From contig SNWL01000003.1 of the NCBI GenBank assembly GCA_004362315.1, positions 1,674,001-1,738,000 on the forward strand: DNA of 64,000 nucleotides, written 5' to 3'. The notes beneath the pieces were generated by a model. That model was given only the letters and a program-made list of their open reading frames with translations. It did no database searches and had not been told where the DNA came from. A program made the position numbers and the translations under genes. This document shows, piece after piece, positions 54,255 to 62,992 of this stretch (its first letter is position 1; each line of letters begins with the position of its first letter). The DNA comes from Mycobacterium sp. BK086. Its GTDB lineage: Bacteria; Actinomycetota; Actinomycetes; Mycobacteriales; Mycobacteriaceae.

Positions 54255-55727
54255 CTAGGAGCTCGCGCCGGCGCTGGCCTTGGCGCGCTTGGAGCCCCCC
54301 ACGCCGTTGTTGTGCTTCGAGGACGTGGAGCTCGAGCCTGACGACGAGTTGCTGTCGCTGCCGGTCGAGGCGGCCGCTGCCGCGGTCTTCTTGGCCGTCG
54401 TCGTCGGCTTTGTCGTCAGCGATGCGTGCGGCTTGAAGCCTGCGACCGATTTCGTGGTCGTCTCGGTCTCCGTCGTCTCTGCCGACGACGTCGACTTGGC
54501 CGCGGCCGTCGTGTCCGTCGCTGCGGCCGAGCTTGTCGACTCGGTGGTGTCGGGCTCGGTGTAGGTGACGTCGGGACCACCAACGCCGTAGGGGCCGGGA
54601 CGCGTCGTCCGGAACGGGCGCACGCCGAACAGATCCTGGATGCCGTTGTCCAAACCGGTCGGAATCGAGATCGCCAGGTTCTTGGCGAACTTGACCGGAT
54701 TGGGGAAGTAGAAGACGTTCCACGACGTCGGCACGCCCGGGCTGGTGGTGCGGTCGTAGGCCGATTCGACCATCACCCGCAGCGGGGCGTCGAGAGTGTC
54801 AGCCAGCGCATGTCCGAGCGGCCCGAGATTGTTCAGCGGCATCAGCAGCGGCAGCACCGGGGTGGAGATCAGGTAGTAGTGCGTGTCGCCGTACTGGCCC
54901 TGATCGACGACGCCCGCATCCGTCAGCGTGGTGTCGTCGTAGGTGCCGCCGAGATGCAGGTAGTCGACGCCCATCATCGCGTTGGCGACCGCCAGCAGGT
55001 TCAGCGGATTGACCGGGAAATCCGACCAGCCGTCGTACTGCGCGGCGATGTCGACCGTGTCGTACTGCGTATCGGTCGGAGTGGATCCGTTGAAGGTCGA
55101 TCCGCCGAAGGGCAGACCAAGCGGGATCGTGACGCCCTCGGGCCCGCGGGCCAGGAACCCGCCGTTCGGGCGGTTGCCGTTGGCGATCAGCACGAAGCTG
55201 ACGTCGGGGCCCTCACCGGGCGCGTATTCGGCTGCCAGCGCCCGCTTTTCGAGTGTGGAGATCGTCGAGCTCTGCGAGAAGCCGTAGACGACGAACGTGT
55301 CACCCGGAGCCGGCGCCACCGAATCCACCTGGTCGTTGTATTCGCACGACGACGCGCCCTTGATGCAGTTGTCCAGATTCTGCCGGCCCAGTGCGACCGA
55401 CTGGTCGAAGGTCAGGGTGCCGTTGTTCGGCGCGGACTGCTCCGGGGTGATCACCGCGACCGCGTTGTAGGGACCGGACGGGATGCCGGTGCCCAGCGTC
55501 GACGCGGGATCGACATAGTTGCCGACCGCACCGGCCAGGTAGTTCTGGACGAACTCGTCGGTGTCCTCGGTCGGCGACAGCGAGTGACCGGTGCCGCCCA
55601 TCACCAGAACCGTGGTGCCGGTGAGCAGAAGTTTGAACGCGGCACTCGTGGTGGTCAGCAGGACGAACGACAGGAACGCTGCCAACGCGGCGACTGCCAC
55701 TGCGGTGCTGCGAGCTGCTAGGCGCAT
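54255..55727 (-). CDS. Secreted PE-PPE-domain serine hydrolase without PE/PPE head
   Basis: 490 residues. N-terminal signal peptide/anchor (residues 5-30, ARSTAVAVAALAAFLSFVLL). PE-PPE (PF08237-type) alpha/beta hydrolase domain about 35-370: VLVMGGTGHSLSPTEDTDEFV, nucleophile GFSQSSTI, and late FPNPVKFAKNLAISIPTG. About 120 residues of Thr/Ser/Ala/Lys low complexity follow. Proteins of this type are extracellular esterases or lipases acting on envelope lipids. Start ATG 55727 with AAGGGGAG upstream. It is four bases past the end of the Rv3311-like gene and faces it; no terminator is visible between. Confidence 0.85.
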   Translation of the reverse strand: MRLAARSTAVAVAALAAFLSFVLLTTTSAAFKLLLTGTTVLVMGGTGHSLSPTEDTDEFVQNYLAGAVGNYVDPASTLGTGIPSGPYNAVAVITPEQSAPNNGTLTFDQSVALGRQNLDNCIKGASSCEYNDQVDSVAPAPGDTFVVYGFSQSSTISTLEKRALAAEYAPGEGPDVSFVLIANGNRPNGGFLARGPEGVTIPLGLPFGGSTFNGSTPTDTQYDTVDIAAQYDGWSDFPVNPLNLLAVANAMMGVDYLHLGGTYDDTTLTDAGVVDQGQYGDTHYYLISTPVLPLLMPLNNLGPLGHALADTLDAPLRVMVESAYDRTTSPGVPTSWNVFYFPNPVKFAKNLAISIPTGLDNGIQDLFGVRPFRTTRPGPYGVGGPDVTYTEPDTTESTSSAAATDTTAAAKSTSSAETTETETTTKSVAGFKPHASLTTKPTTTAKKTAAAAASTGSDSNSSSGSSSTSSKHNNGVGGSKRAKASAGASS

Positions 55728-56022
55728 ATTCGGGCCACTCCCCTTATCCCCGCCAACACCGAGCACGACGAACCGGCGCACCCGCCCCCGACTAGGCCTG
55801 AAATACTGTATCAGCAAAGCCCAAAATGAGGACCCGGCCGAAGAGTCGTCCGCAATCGCCAGGTTTCGGACCCAACCGGCTACCACGCAACCCGTCGTAT
55901 TGCCGACGTGAGAACCGGGCGACGGGGGTCACCGGCAAACCCACGACACGGCACGCCGACGCGGGCCCGCTGGACTTTGCCGACTAGCGGCTCGCGCCCG
56001 CAAACCCGAGCCGACGGGGTGC
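55728..56022. other. Divergent intergenic region without a supported gene
   Basis: About 300 bases between the PE-PPE gene and the methyltransferase gene. It holds the leader of the PE-PPE gene (AAGGGGAG near 55740 on the minus strand), an AT-richer patch with CTGAAATACTGTATCAG (an imperfect dyad, near 55798-55814) and otherwise GC-rich sequence. No convincing operator, RNA gene or ORF. Confidence 0.45.
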
Positions 56023-56028
56023 TAACCT
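56023..56028 (+). promoter_or_regulatory. TAACCT -10 box, leaderless methyltransferase start
   Basis: TAACCT (TANNNT) ends 7 bases before the GTG at 56036, the leaderless arrangement. The -35 is not clear. Confidence 0.45.
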
Positions 56029-56035
56029 TTCTCGG

Positions 56036-56635
56036 GTGAGTCGAGTCCACATCCCGAAGTTGGGGATCATCGCCGCACTGCGCCGTAAGACCGACGTCAA
56101 ACGCTGGGCCGATACCCGCAATCTCTACTCGGATTGGGAACCGCGCACGCAGCGGGCCGCGGAGTTGGTCCCCCCGGGCAGCCGCGTGATCGAGTTCGGT
56201 GCAGGCACCCGCACCCTCGAGAAGCATCTCGACCCGTCGTGCACCTACACGCCGTCCGATCTCGTCGACCGCGGCCCGGGCACGCTCGTCTGCGACCTCA
56301 ACGAACCTCCGCTGCCCAACCTGGGCAAGGACACCTACGACGTCGCCGTGATCATGGGCGTTCTGGAGTACCTGCGCGACGTCCCGGGAGTGCTCGACTG
56401 GCTCTCGACATACGTGCCGCGCGCCGTGATCTCCTACGGCTGCCCGGACAGCAACGATCAGTTCCAGCGCACCAAGCTCGGAGCCGTCGACCGGATCAGC
56501 CGCGGCTGGCTGAACAGCTACCTCGAAGAAGAGATTCGGACGCTCTTCCGCGAGCGGGGCTACCAGAGCGAGCACGAAGAGAACTGGGCAAACGTCGACG
56601 GGTATCAGCACCGGCTGTTCGTCTTCGCCAAGTAG
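56036..56635 (+). CDS. Class I SAM-dependent methyltransferase-like protein
   Basis: 199 residues. SAM-binding motif I is RVIEFGAGTRTLEKHLDPS, motif II/acidic TYTPSDLVDRGPG, and the post-core VAVIMGVLEYLRDVPGVLDWLS fits a class I fold. A basic N-terminus (RRKTDVKRWADTRNLYSDWEPR) and C-terminal SYLEEEIRTLFRERGYQ complete it. Substrate unknown. GTG 56036, probably leaderless. Head of a three-gene set with a PhyH oxygenase and a Gfo/Idh oxidoreductase; not present at this place in M. tuberculosis. Confidence 0.78.
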   Translation: MSRVHIPKLGIIAALRRKTDVKRWADTRNLYSDWEPRTQRAAELVPPGSRVIEFGAGTRTLEKHLDPSCTYTPSDLVDRGPGTLVCDLNEPPLPNLGKDTYDVAVIMGVLEYLRDVPGVLDWLSTYVPRAVISYGCPDSNDQFQRTKLGAVDRISRGWLNSYLEEEIRTLFRERGYQSEHEENWANVDGYQHRLFVFAK

Positions 56636-56738
56636 GTCGTGCCGGTCACCGCGTCACTATCCGGTTGCAGGTGACTTCCGGCCCTCGCAGCCAGCACCGA
56701 TAGCCTGTAGCGTGGGACCGCTGAGGGAGGTATCACAC

Positions 56739-57584
56739 GTGACGTCGACACTGACTGTGACAGATCTGCTGGCAAACGAGGGCATCGCCGATCTGACCGG
56801 ACTATGGCCGGTCGAGATGGTCGAAGACTGGAACCGCCGCCTCGATCCGATCTTCGCCGGGACCGACGGTGAGCGACGGTCATACGCGAGCGCCGACGCG
56901 CTGGCCGAGACCGGGATTTTCGCCGAGTTGTTCAGCGAGCCGGTCCGTCAGGTCATCGCCGGCATCCACCCTTCGGCTCTGCTGTACCACTGCCACAGCT
57001 ATGAGATCGCCGCCAATCAGGGCCGGCCGCACATCCACCGCGACAAGCCGCTGGGCTGGCATCGCGATACCGAGACCATCGGCGCCTACACCGTCGACTT
57101 CCCGTCGTTCATCAGCATCTTCATCCTGCTGTCGCCGGTCGGCGAGGGCGATGGCGCCTTCGAGTTCTACCCGCACCGGCCCAACAAGGGCATGCGCCCC
57201 GGCGGTGACGCGGTGCAACTGGTCGGCCCGGTCGGCACGGCGGCGATGTGGAACCGCTCCTACTTCCACCGCGCATCACCGAATCGCGGCGCGCTGCGCC
57301 GCCGGGTGCTGAAGGTGTCGTTCCAGCCCGCGGGCCTGCCCAACGACCGGATCGGGCTGCAGGAGTTCTCCGACGCCAAGACACACCTGACCGATCCCGC
57401 CCTGCTCGCACTCATCGACGAAAGCCGGGTGGGCACCACCACCCCGCTGCAGGACCGCGGCGAGGTTCCGGTCGGTACCCCGATGCCCCCCACCACGAAG
57501 AACGAGCTGTCACGGGCGCAGGCGACCTACATCCGCGCCCAGACGGTCGGCTTCCGGGTGCTGGCCGCCACGGGCGTTGTGTGA
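56739..57584 (+). CDS. PhyH-type Fe(II)/2-oxoglutarate dioxygenase
   Basis: 281 residues, phytanoyl-CoA dioxygenase family (double-stranded beta-helix). Probable iron ligands: GWHRDTETI (His-x-Asp) and NRSYFHRASPN (His), then the 2-oxoglutarate Arg in RRRVLKVSF. They hydroxylate C-H bonds of small molecules. GTG 56739 has GGGAGG at 56725-56730; the frame can extend to 56712 but lacks a better site. A TAGCCT -10 candidate lies at 56701-56706. The stop overlaps the next start (GTGA). Confidence 0.82.
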   Translation: MTSTLTVTDLLANEGIADLTGLWPVEMVEDWNRRLDPIFAGTDGERRSYASADALAETGIFAELFSEPVRQVIAGIHPSALLYHCHSYEIAANQGRPHIHRDKPLGWHRDTETIGAYTVDFPSFISIFILLSPVGEGDGAFEFYPHRPNKGMRPGGDAVQLVGPVGTAAMWNRSYFHRASPNRGALRRRVLKVSFQPAGLPNDRIGLQEFSDAKTHLTDPALLALIDESRVGTTTPLQDRGEVPVGTPMPPTTKNELSRAQATYIRAQTVGFRVLAATGVV

Positions 57585-58603
57585 CGCAACCCAGTAACCG
57601 GCTGCGGGCGCTTGTCGTCGGTTCCGGATACCGAGTCCGCAACGCCTTTCTTCCGGCGTTGAACCTGTTGAATTCTCACGTCGAGGTCGTCGGAATTCAT
57701 TCTCGGACTTACGAAAACGCGCGCCGCGCCGGGCAGCGATGGGGCGTGGAGGCGATCGAGGATCCGCGGGTGTTGCGCCCGGGTGATATCGACCTCGCCC
57801 TGGTATCGGTGACGGTGACCAACAACCTCGCCGTGCTGAAGTCGATCGCCCACCTGGCTCCCGGCGCCTCACTGGTGATCGACACACCCGGGGTCGGGCG
57901 CCTCGACGATCTCGCGCGGCTCTCCGTGTTCCGGAAGTGGTCGAAGATCCGGGTGGGCGAAGACTTCATGAACATGCCGCAGTACCGGTTGGTCGGCGAC
58001 GCCATCCGGGCCGGAGCACTCGGCGAGGTCAGCCGAGTCTCCATGTCCGACATGGGATATCGCTACCACGCACTGGCACTGGTGCGGTCCTGGCTGGGCC
58101 TCCTGCCGCCGACATCGGCCCGCAGTCACCGGGTTCCCGGCGGCGTCAACATCGACTATCGGTTCCGTGGCGGGAAGACCGGCGAAGTGCGCGAGCCCTA
58201 CCGCCAGGGCGAGGGATCGTTCACCGTCACCGGCAGCAAGGCCACCCTGACCGGGCACCCGATGGGCAATGACCTGCCGGATGCCAAGGGCGCCAAGCTT
58301 GTTCGCGTCGAGAATGCCGGCACGATTGCCGGGTTCGCCATCGACGGCCTCGACACACCGATGACGATCGACCTTCCCCATCACGCGGCGGTCAGCGCGA
58401 TGGGGCTCGAGGACGACTCCGAGTTCAACCTGCTGCGCATCGACGGGTTGCGTCAGGTGATCGCGTCGCTGTGGGATACCGATCCGGTGAACGGGCGCTA
58501 TGGGCTCGAAGAAGCCGTCTCCGACAATCTGGTGAGCGTTGCCGCCCGTGCCATTCCCTGGTTGCCGGCGTCGGCTATTCGGCTTCGAGGTGGAGGTCGG
58601 TAG
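57581..58603 (+). CDS. Gfo/Idh/MocA-like oxidoreductase
   Basis: 340 residues. Rossmann NAD domain starts LRALVVGSGYRVRNAFLPAL; IDLALVSVTVTNN and the C-terminal alpha/beta domain (GEDFMNMPQYRLVGDAIRAGALGEV) match the family. In place of the usual EKP catalytic motif it has IDTPGVG, so the catalytic Lys is replaced by Thr: activity may differ, or it may act as a binding or regulatory member. Family enzymes oxidise or reduce sugars and inositols. Coupled to the PhyH gene by GTGA overlap. The end overlaps the MmpL gene by 29 bases. Confidence 0.8.
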   Translation: MTQPSNRLRALVVGSGYRVRNAFLPALNLLNSHVEVVGIHSRTYENARRAGQRWGVEAIEDPRVLRPGDIDLALVSVTVTNNLAVLKSIAHLAPGASLVIDTPGVGRLDDLARLSVFRKWSKIRVGEDFMNMPQYRLVGDAIRAGALGEVSRVSMSDMGYRYHALALVRSWLGLLPPTSARSHRVPGGVNIDYRFRGGKTGEVREPYRQGEGSFTVTGSKATLTGHPMGNDLPDAKGAKLVRVENAGTIAGFAIDGLDTPMTIDLPHHAAVSAMGLEDDSEFNLLRIDGLRQVIASLWDTDPVNGRYGLEEAVSDNLVSVAARAIPWLPASAIRLRGGGR

Positions 58604-61600
58604 GAGGCTCGTCCTCGTCGTCCTCGTCGAAGTCCTCGGGCAGCTCTTCGACCGGCGCGGTGTCGTCGTCGAGAACCGCCACGGCAGAAGCGGATCCAGC
58701 TGCGGCAGCCGCCGCAGCAGCCGCCTTCTTGGCCTCCGCGTACTTCACCCTCGGCGATTTGGCCGGCCACCAGTTGGCTTCACCGACCAGGACGGCCGCC
58801 GCAGGCACCGTAAGGGTGCGCACCAGGAACGTGTCCAGCAGCAGACCGACGCCGATCACGAAGCCGATCTGAGCTGCCGTGAGAATGCTGCTGACGGTCA
58901 GCGCCATCATCGAAGCCGCGAAGATCAAGCCCGCCGAGGTGATCACCCCGCCGGTAGCCCCGACAGTACGGATAACTGCTGAGCGCACACCGTATTTCGC
59001 CTCGTCGCGGATGCGCGAGATCAACAGCAGGTTGTAGTCGGCACCGACGGCGACGAGCACCATGAACGCGATACCCGGTACACCCCAGGACAAGTCCTGG
59101 CCGAGGATGAACTGGAACAACACAACCCCGATGCCCAGCGCGGCGCCGTAGGAAAGAATCACCGACAGGACCAGATACAGGGGCGCGACAACTGAGCGCA
59201 GCAGCACGAACAGGATCAGGAAGACGACGACAAGCGTCATGAACAAGATGTAGACGAAGTCGGAGTCGTAGAAGTCCCGGATGTTGGCGTTGATCGACGA
59301 GTACCCCACCATCGAGATCTCGGCACCAGCCAACTGCGTATTGGGACGGGCGGCATTCGCGGTGTCGACGATCACCTTGGTCTGATCCATCGCCGGGATA
59401 CCGAACGGATTGAGCGCCGTCTGGATCAGATAGCGCGCCGAATGGCCGTCTTCGGAGACGAACAACGCGGCGGCCTTCTTGAACTCGTCCATCGTCAAGA
59501 CCTGTGGGGGGATGTAGAACCCCGACATCGGCGGGTCGGCCGCCTCTCGCTTCATCGCCAACAGGAATGACGAGGCCTGGTCCAGGCCCGCACCGAGATT
59601 GCGCGTCTGGTCGACGAGGGTTTGCACACCAAGCGCGAGTTGACGACTCGCGTCGGCGAGCTGGTTGGCACCGGTAACCGCTTCGTTGAGCTTCTTCTCG
59701 ACACCGCCTGGTTGGCCGACCCCGAGCGCACGGGCGGCCGCCGTGGCCTTCTTCACATCTGCGCTCAGCTGGCGGACCGACTCGTCGAGCTTCTGTGACC
59801 CATCTGTCGCGGACAGTTCGCGGGCGAATGCCTCGATGGAATGGACAGCCTCGGTATTGCTGACGTCGACGATCTTCTGCAGGTCCGATCGGGAGTTGAC
59901 GCATGCGGGGTCGGCATTGCATTCCGGGCTGACATTCAGCGCGAGCACCATCGGCGTGGCCCAGTCGCTGATGCTCGTCACCCGCAGGATGCTGACGCCC
60001 AACGAGTCACCCAGGGTCCGCATGTTGGTCACCAGCGAGGCGGTCTTGTCGATCTGGTCCAGCGTCTTGGACCCACCGTATTTCTGCGACATGGCGTCCA
60101 GCGCGCTGGTCAACCCGCGGACGCTGGCGATCGATCCCACCACTTGAGTGCGGATTTGGCCCAAGACGTCGGCCATCTTGCCGGCACCGCCCGAGAGCAG
60201 GCTGAGGTTGTCGTCGTTGGTGTGGATCAGGTTGGACGCATCGCCCAGCTTGCTGCCCACTTCACCGGCCTGATAGGTCGTCTTGGCCTGCTCGAGCACC
60301 TGGCCGGTGGGCCTGGTGATACCACGGACCATGTCGATATCGGGCAGCTGCGCGATTCGCGCCGCCATCTGCTCCATATCGGCCAGCGCCTTGGGGGAAC
60401 GCAAATCGTTCGGGGACTGGATGAACAGGAACTGCTGCAGCGTGCTGCTGATCGGGAAGTGCTTGTCCATCACCTCGTAGGCGTGGTTGCTCGCGGAATC
60501 CTGCGGCAGGTTCTTGCGGTCGTCGTAATTGAAGTTCATCACCGACGTGGTGGCGGCCAGCGCGCCCAGGATCAGCACGCTGGTCGTCAGCAACAGGACG
60601 GGCCTGCGGACGATCATCACGCCGGAGCGCCGCCACAGGCGCCCGGTGATATCGCGGCGCTGTTTGATCCACCCCCGCCGGCCGGCCAGCACGATGAACG
60701 CCGGCAGCAGGGTGATCGACGCCAGGAAGCCGACGAAGATGGTCACCGCCAGGGCCGGGCCCACGCTCGAGAAGATCGCCAGTTTCGTGAACGACATTCC
60801 GAGGAAGGTGATGGCGACAGTGCCCGCCGAGCCGGCGATCACCTCACCGATCGAGGCCAGCGCTTCCACCAGGGCGTCGTCCGACGCCAACCCGGTCTTG
60901 GTGAGCTCCTGATATCGGCTGTACAGGAAGACGCCGTAGTCGACACCAGCGCCCATGATCATGCCGGTCATCAACATGATGGTCTGCGGGCCCAGCCCCA
61001 ACCCGAGTTCACCGAGGCCCGCCACGGTCTGCTGGGAAACCACCAGCGAAACGCCGATGGTGAGCAAGGGCATCAGCATGGCGACCAGGCTGCGATACAC
61101 GATGACCAAGATCGTGAACACCAGCCCGACCGTCGCGATTTCGATCATGAACTGGTCGTTCGCGCCAATGACGGTCAAGTCCTCGAGCGTCGAGGCGCCG
61201 CCCACCACATTGACCTTCAGCGACGAATTCTTGCTCTCCTCGTTGACGACTTTGAGGACAGCGCGATAAGACTCCTGGCCGTCGGGGGCGCCCATCGTGC
61301 CGGACATGCTGACCGGCAGGTTCCAGGCCTTCCCGTCCTTGCTGGTCATCACCTCTTTGAGTTCCGGGATCTTCACGAAATCCTGGAGTGAGGTGACGTG
61401 CTTGGTGTCTGCCTTGAGTTTGTCGACGATCCGCCGGTAGGTGTCCTCGTCGGCCGAGGTCAGGCCGTTTTCGTTGCTGAGGATGACCGCGGCGAAATTG
61501 CCCGCGTTGGCCTCGTGAAAGGCCTCCTGCATCTTGTGGGCGGAGACCAGCACCGGAGCGTCTTGGGGCAAGAAATCCGGGGGGTTGCGGGCGGCGACGA

Positions 61601-61748
61601 CGGACAACGGCGCGATGAGGGCCACCAGGGCGCCCGCCAGAACTAGCCAAGCGGCGATCACGAGCACTGGGTGGTGAACGATCGCCCGACCCAAGCCCGT
61701 GAAGAACCTACGTGCTGACACGCCCTTGAAAACGGCGCGCTTGGACAT
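58575..61748 (-). CDS. MmpL-family RND transporter
   Basis: 1057 residues from ATG 61748 (the GTG at 61751 is one codon upstream). About 11-12 transmembrane helices and two large periplasmic loops (about 55-185 and 430-780). Proton-relay Asp-Tyr pairs are present in MGAGVDYGVFLYSRYQ and VAVGADYNLLLISRI. MmpL proteins export lipids or lipid-linked molecules to the envelope or outside, and take up or release siderophores in some cases. The C-terminal tail is Ala-rich then strongly acidic (LPEDFDEDDEDEPP). No MmpS-type partner adjoins it. Substrate unknown. Overlaps the Gfo/Idh gene by 29 bases. Confidence 0.9.
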   Translation of the reverse strand: MSKRAVFKGVSARRFFTGLGRAIVHHPVLVIAAWLVLAGALVALIAPLSVVAARNPPDFLPQDAPVLVSAHKMQEAFHEANAGNFAAVILSNENGLTSADEDTYRRIVDKLKADTKHVTSLQDFVKIPELKEVMTSKDGKAWNLPVSMSGTMGAPDGQESYRAVLKVVNEESKNSSLKVNVVGGASTLEDLTVIGANDQFMIEIATVGLVFTILVIVYRSLVAMLMPLLTIGVSLVVSQQTVAGLGELGLGLGPQTIMLMTGMIMGAGVDYGVFLYSRYQELTKTGLASDDALVEALASIGEVIAGSAGTVAITFLGMSFTKLAIFSSVGPALAVTIFVGFLASITLLPAFIVLAGRRGWIKQRRDITGRLWRRSGVMIVRRPVLLLTTSVLILGALAATTSVMNFNYDDRKNLPQDSASNHAYEVMDKHFPISSTLQQFLFIQSPNDLRSPKALADMEQMAARIAQLPDIDMVRGITRPTGQVLEQAKTTYQAGEVGSKLGDASNLIHTNDDNLSLLSGGAGKMADVLGQIRTQVVGSIASVRGLTSALDAMSQKYGGSKTLDQIDKTASLVTNMRTLGDSLGVSILRVTSISDWATPMVLALNVSPECNADPACVNSRSDLQKIVDVSNTEAVHSIEAFARELSATDGSQKLDESVRQLSADVKKATAAARALGVGQPGGVEKKLNEAVTGANQLADASRQLALGVQTLVDQTRNLGAGLDQASSFLLAMKREAADPPMSGFYIPPQVLTMDEFKKAAALFVSEDGHSARYLIQTALNPFGIPAMDQTKVIVDTANAARPNTQLAGAEISMVGYSSINANIRDFYDSDFVYILFMTLVVVFLILFVLLRSVVAPLYLVLSVILSYGAALGIGVVLFQFILGQDLSWGVPGIAFMVLVAVGADYNLLLISRIRDEAKYGVRSAVIRTVGATGGVITSAGLIFAASMMALTVSSILTAAQIGFVIGVGLLLDTFLVRTLTVPAAAVLVGEANWWPAKSPRVKYAEAKKAAAAAAAAAGSASAVAVLDDDTAPVEELPEDFDEDDEDEPPTDLHLEAE

Positions 61749-61903
61749 CACACCAAGTTACATCGCGCAAACGCGCGGACATGTATCACGAGGTGACGAG
61801 GCAATTCGTGGCGAGCGCAGGCCCGCGACTCGGATCGTACGCCCGCTTCGTGAACCAAGCGCGGCGGGAATGGCCGGGAGTGCCTGGCCGCAGCTAGCTC
61901 GCG

Positions 61904-62992
61904 TCAGCCGACCAGCACCGCGTACCGGGGCTTGATCACCTCGTCGATGATGGCCAGTCGCTCGTCGAAGTGGATGAACGCCGACTTCATCGCGTTGATG
62001 GTGAACCGTTCGAGATCGCTCCAGCCGTAGCCGAACGCCTCGACAAGGCGCAGCATTTCCTGGCTCATCGTGGTGTCGCTCATCAGTCGGTTGTCGGTGT
62101 TGACCGTGACCCGGAACCGCAGCCGGGCCAGCAGATCGAAGGGATGGCTGGCGATACTGGCCACCGCACCGGTCTGCACATTGGAGCTCGGACACAGCTC
62201 CAGCGGAATCCGCTTGTCGCGCAGGATCGCGGCCAGCGGACCCAGCCTGGCCGTCCCGTCGGGCAGCACCTCGATATCGTCGACGATGCGCACCCCATGG
62301 CCCAGCCGATCAGCGCCGCAGTAGGCCAGCGCCTCGTGAATGGACGGCAGGCCGAAGGCCTCACCGGCATGAATCGTGAAGCGCGCGTTGTTGGTTCGCA
62401 TGTATTCGAACGCGTCGAGGTGACGGGTGGGCGGGTAGCCCGCTTCGGCGCCCGCGATGTCGAAGCCCACGACTCCCTTGTCCCGGAACCGGATCGCCAG
62501 CTCGGCGATGCCCCGGGAGCGGGCGGCGTGCCGCATGGCGGTCACCAGGCAGCGCACCACGATCGGACGCCCGGCCGCGGCCGCGGCCTTTTCTCCGTCG
62601 GCGAAACCGGCCAGCACCGCGTCCACCACCTCGTCGAGGGACAGACCGCCGTCGATGTGCAGTTCGGGGGCGAACCGCACCTCGGCGTACACCACGTTGT
62701 CGGCGGCCAGGTCCTCGACACATTCGAACGCCACCCGGTGCAGGGACTCGGTGGTCTGCATGACCGCGACGGTGTGGGCGAACGGCTCGAGGTAGCGCAC
62801 CAGCGACCCGCTGTGCGCGGCGGTGCGGAAGAACTCGGCCAACCCGGCCTCATCGGTGGCGGGCAGCCCGTCGTAGCCGATGTGCTCGGCGATTTCCAGC
62901 ACCGTGGCCGGGCGCAGCCCGCCGTCGAGGTGGTCGTGCAGGAGCGCTTTGGGCGCCTGGCCGATCATGTCGAGGGTCAGCGGTGTGGGCAT
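61904..62992 (-). CDS. add: Adenosine deaminase
   Basis: 362 residues, amidohydrolase-fold deaminase converting adenosine and deoxyadenosine to inosine forms. Zinc motif [13 protein letters not shown] (two His), the catalytic HAGEAFGLP with Glu, GHGVRIVDD, and the last metal Asp in [10 protein letters not shown]. The ATG overlaps the deoA stop by one base (TGATG), making deoA-add an operon. Homologue of Rv3313c. Confidence 0.94.
   Translation of the reverse strand: MPTPLTLDMIGQAPKALLHDHLDGGLRPATVLEIAEHIGYDGLPATDEAGLAEFFRTAAHSGSLVRYLEPFAHTVAVMQTTESLHRVAFECVEDLAADNVVYAEVRFAPELHIDGGLSLDEVVDAVLAGFADGEKAAAAAGRPIVVRCLVTAMRHAARSRGIAELAIRFRDKGVVGFDIAGAEAGYPPTRHLDAFEYMRTNNARFTIHAGEAFGLPSIHEALAYCGADRLGHGVRIVDDIEVLPDGTARLGPLAAILRDKRIPLELCPSSNVQTGAVASIASHPFDLLARLRFRVTVNTDNRLMSDTTMSQEMLRLVEAFGYGWSDLERFTINAMKSAFIHFDERLAIIDEVIKPRYAVLVG

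Noticed and set aside
59841-61391. Long plus-strand frame of 516 codons opposite the mmpL gene
   Set aside because: Antisense shadow: repetitive His/Gln/Arg/Asp-rich translation with no family resemblance.
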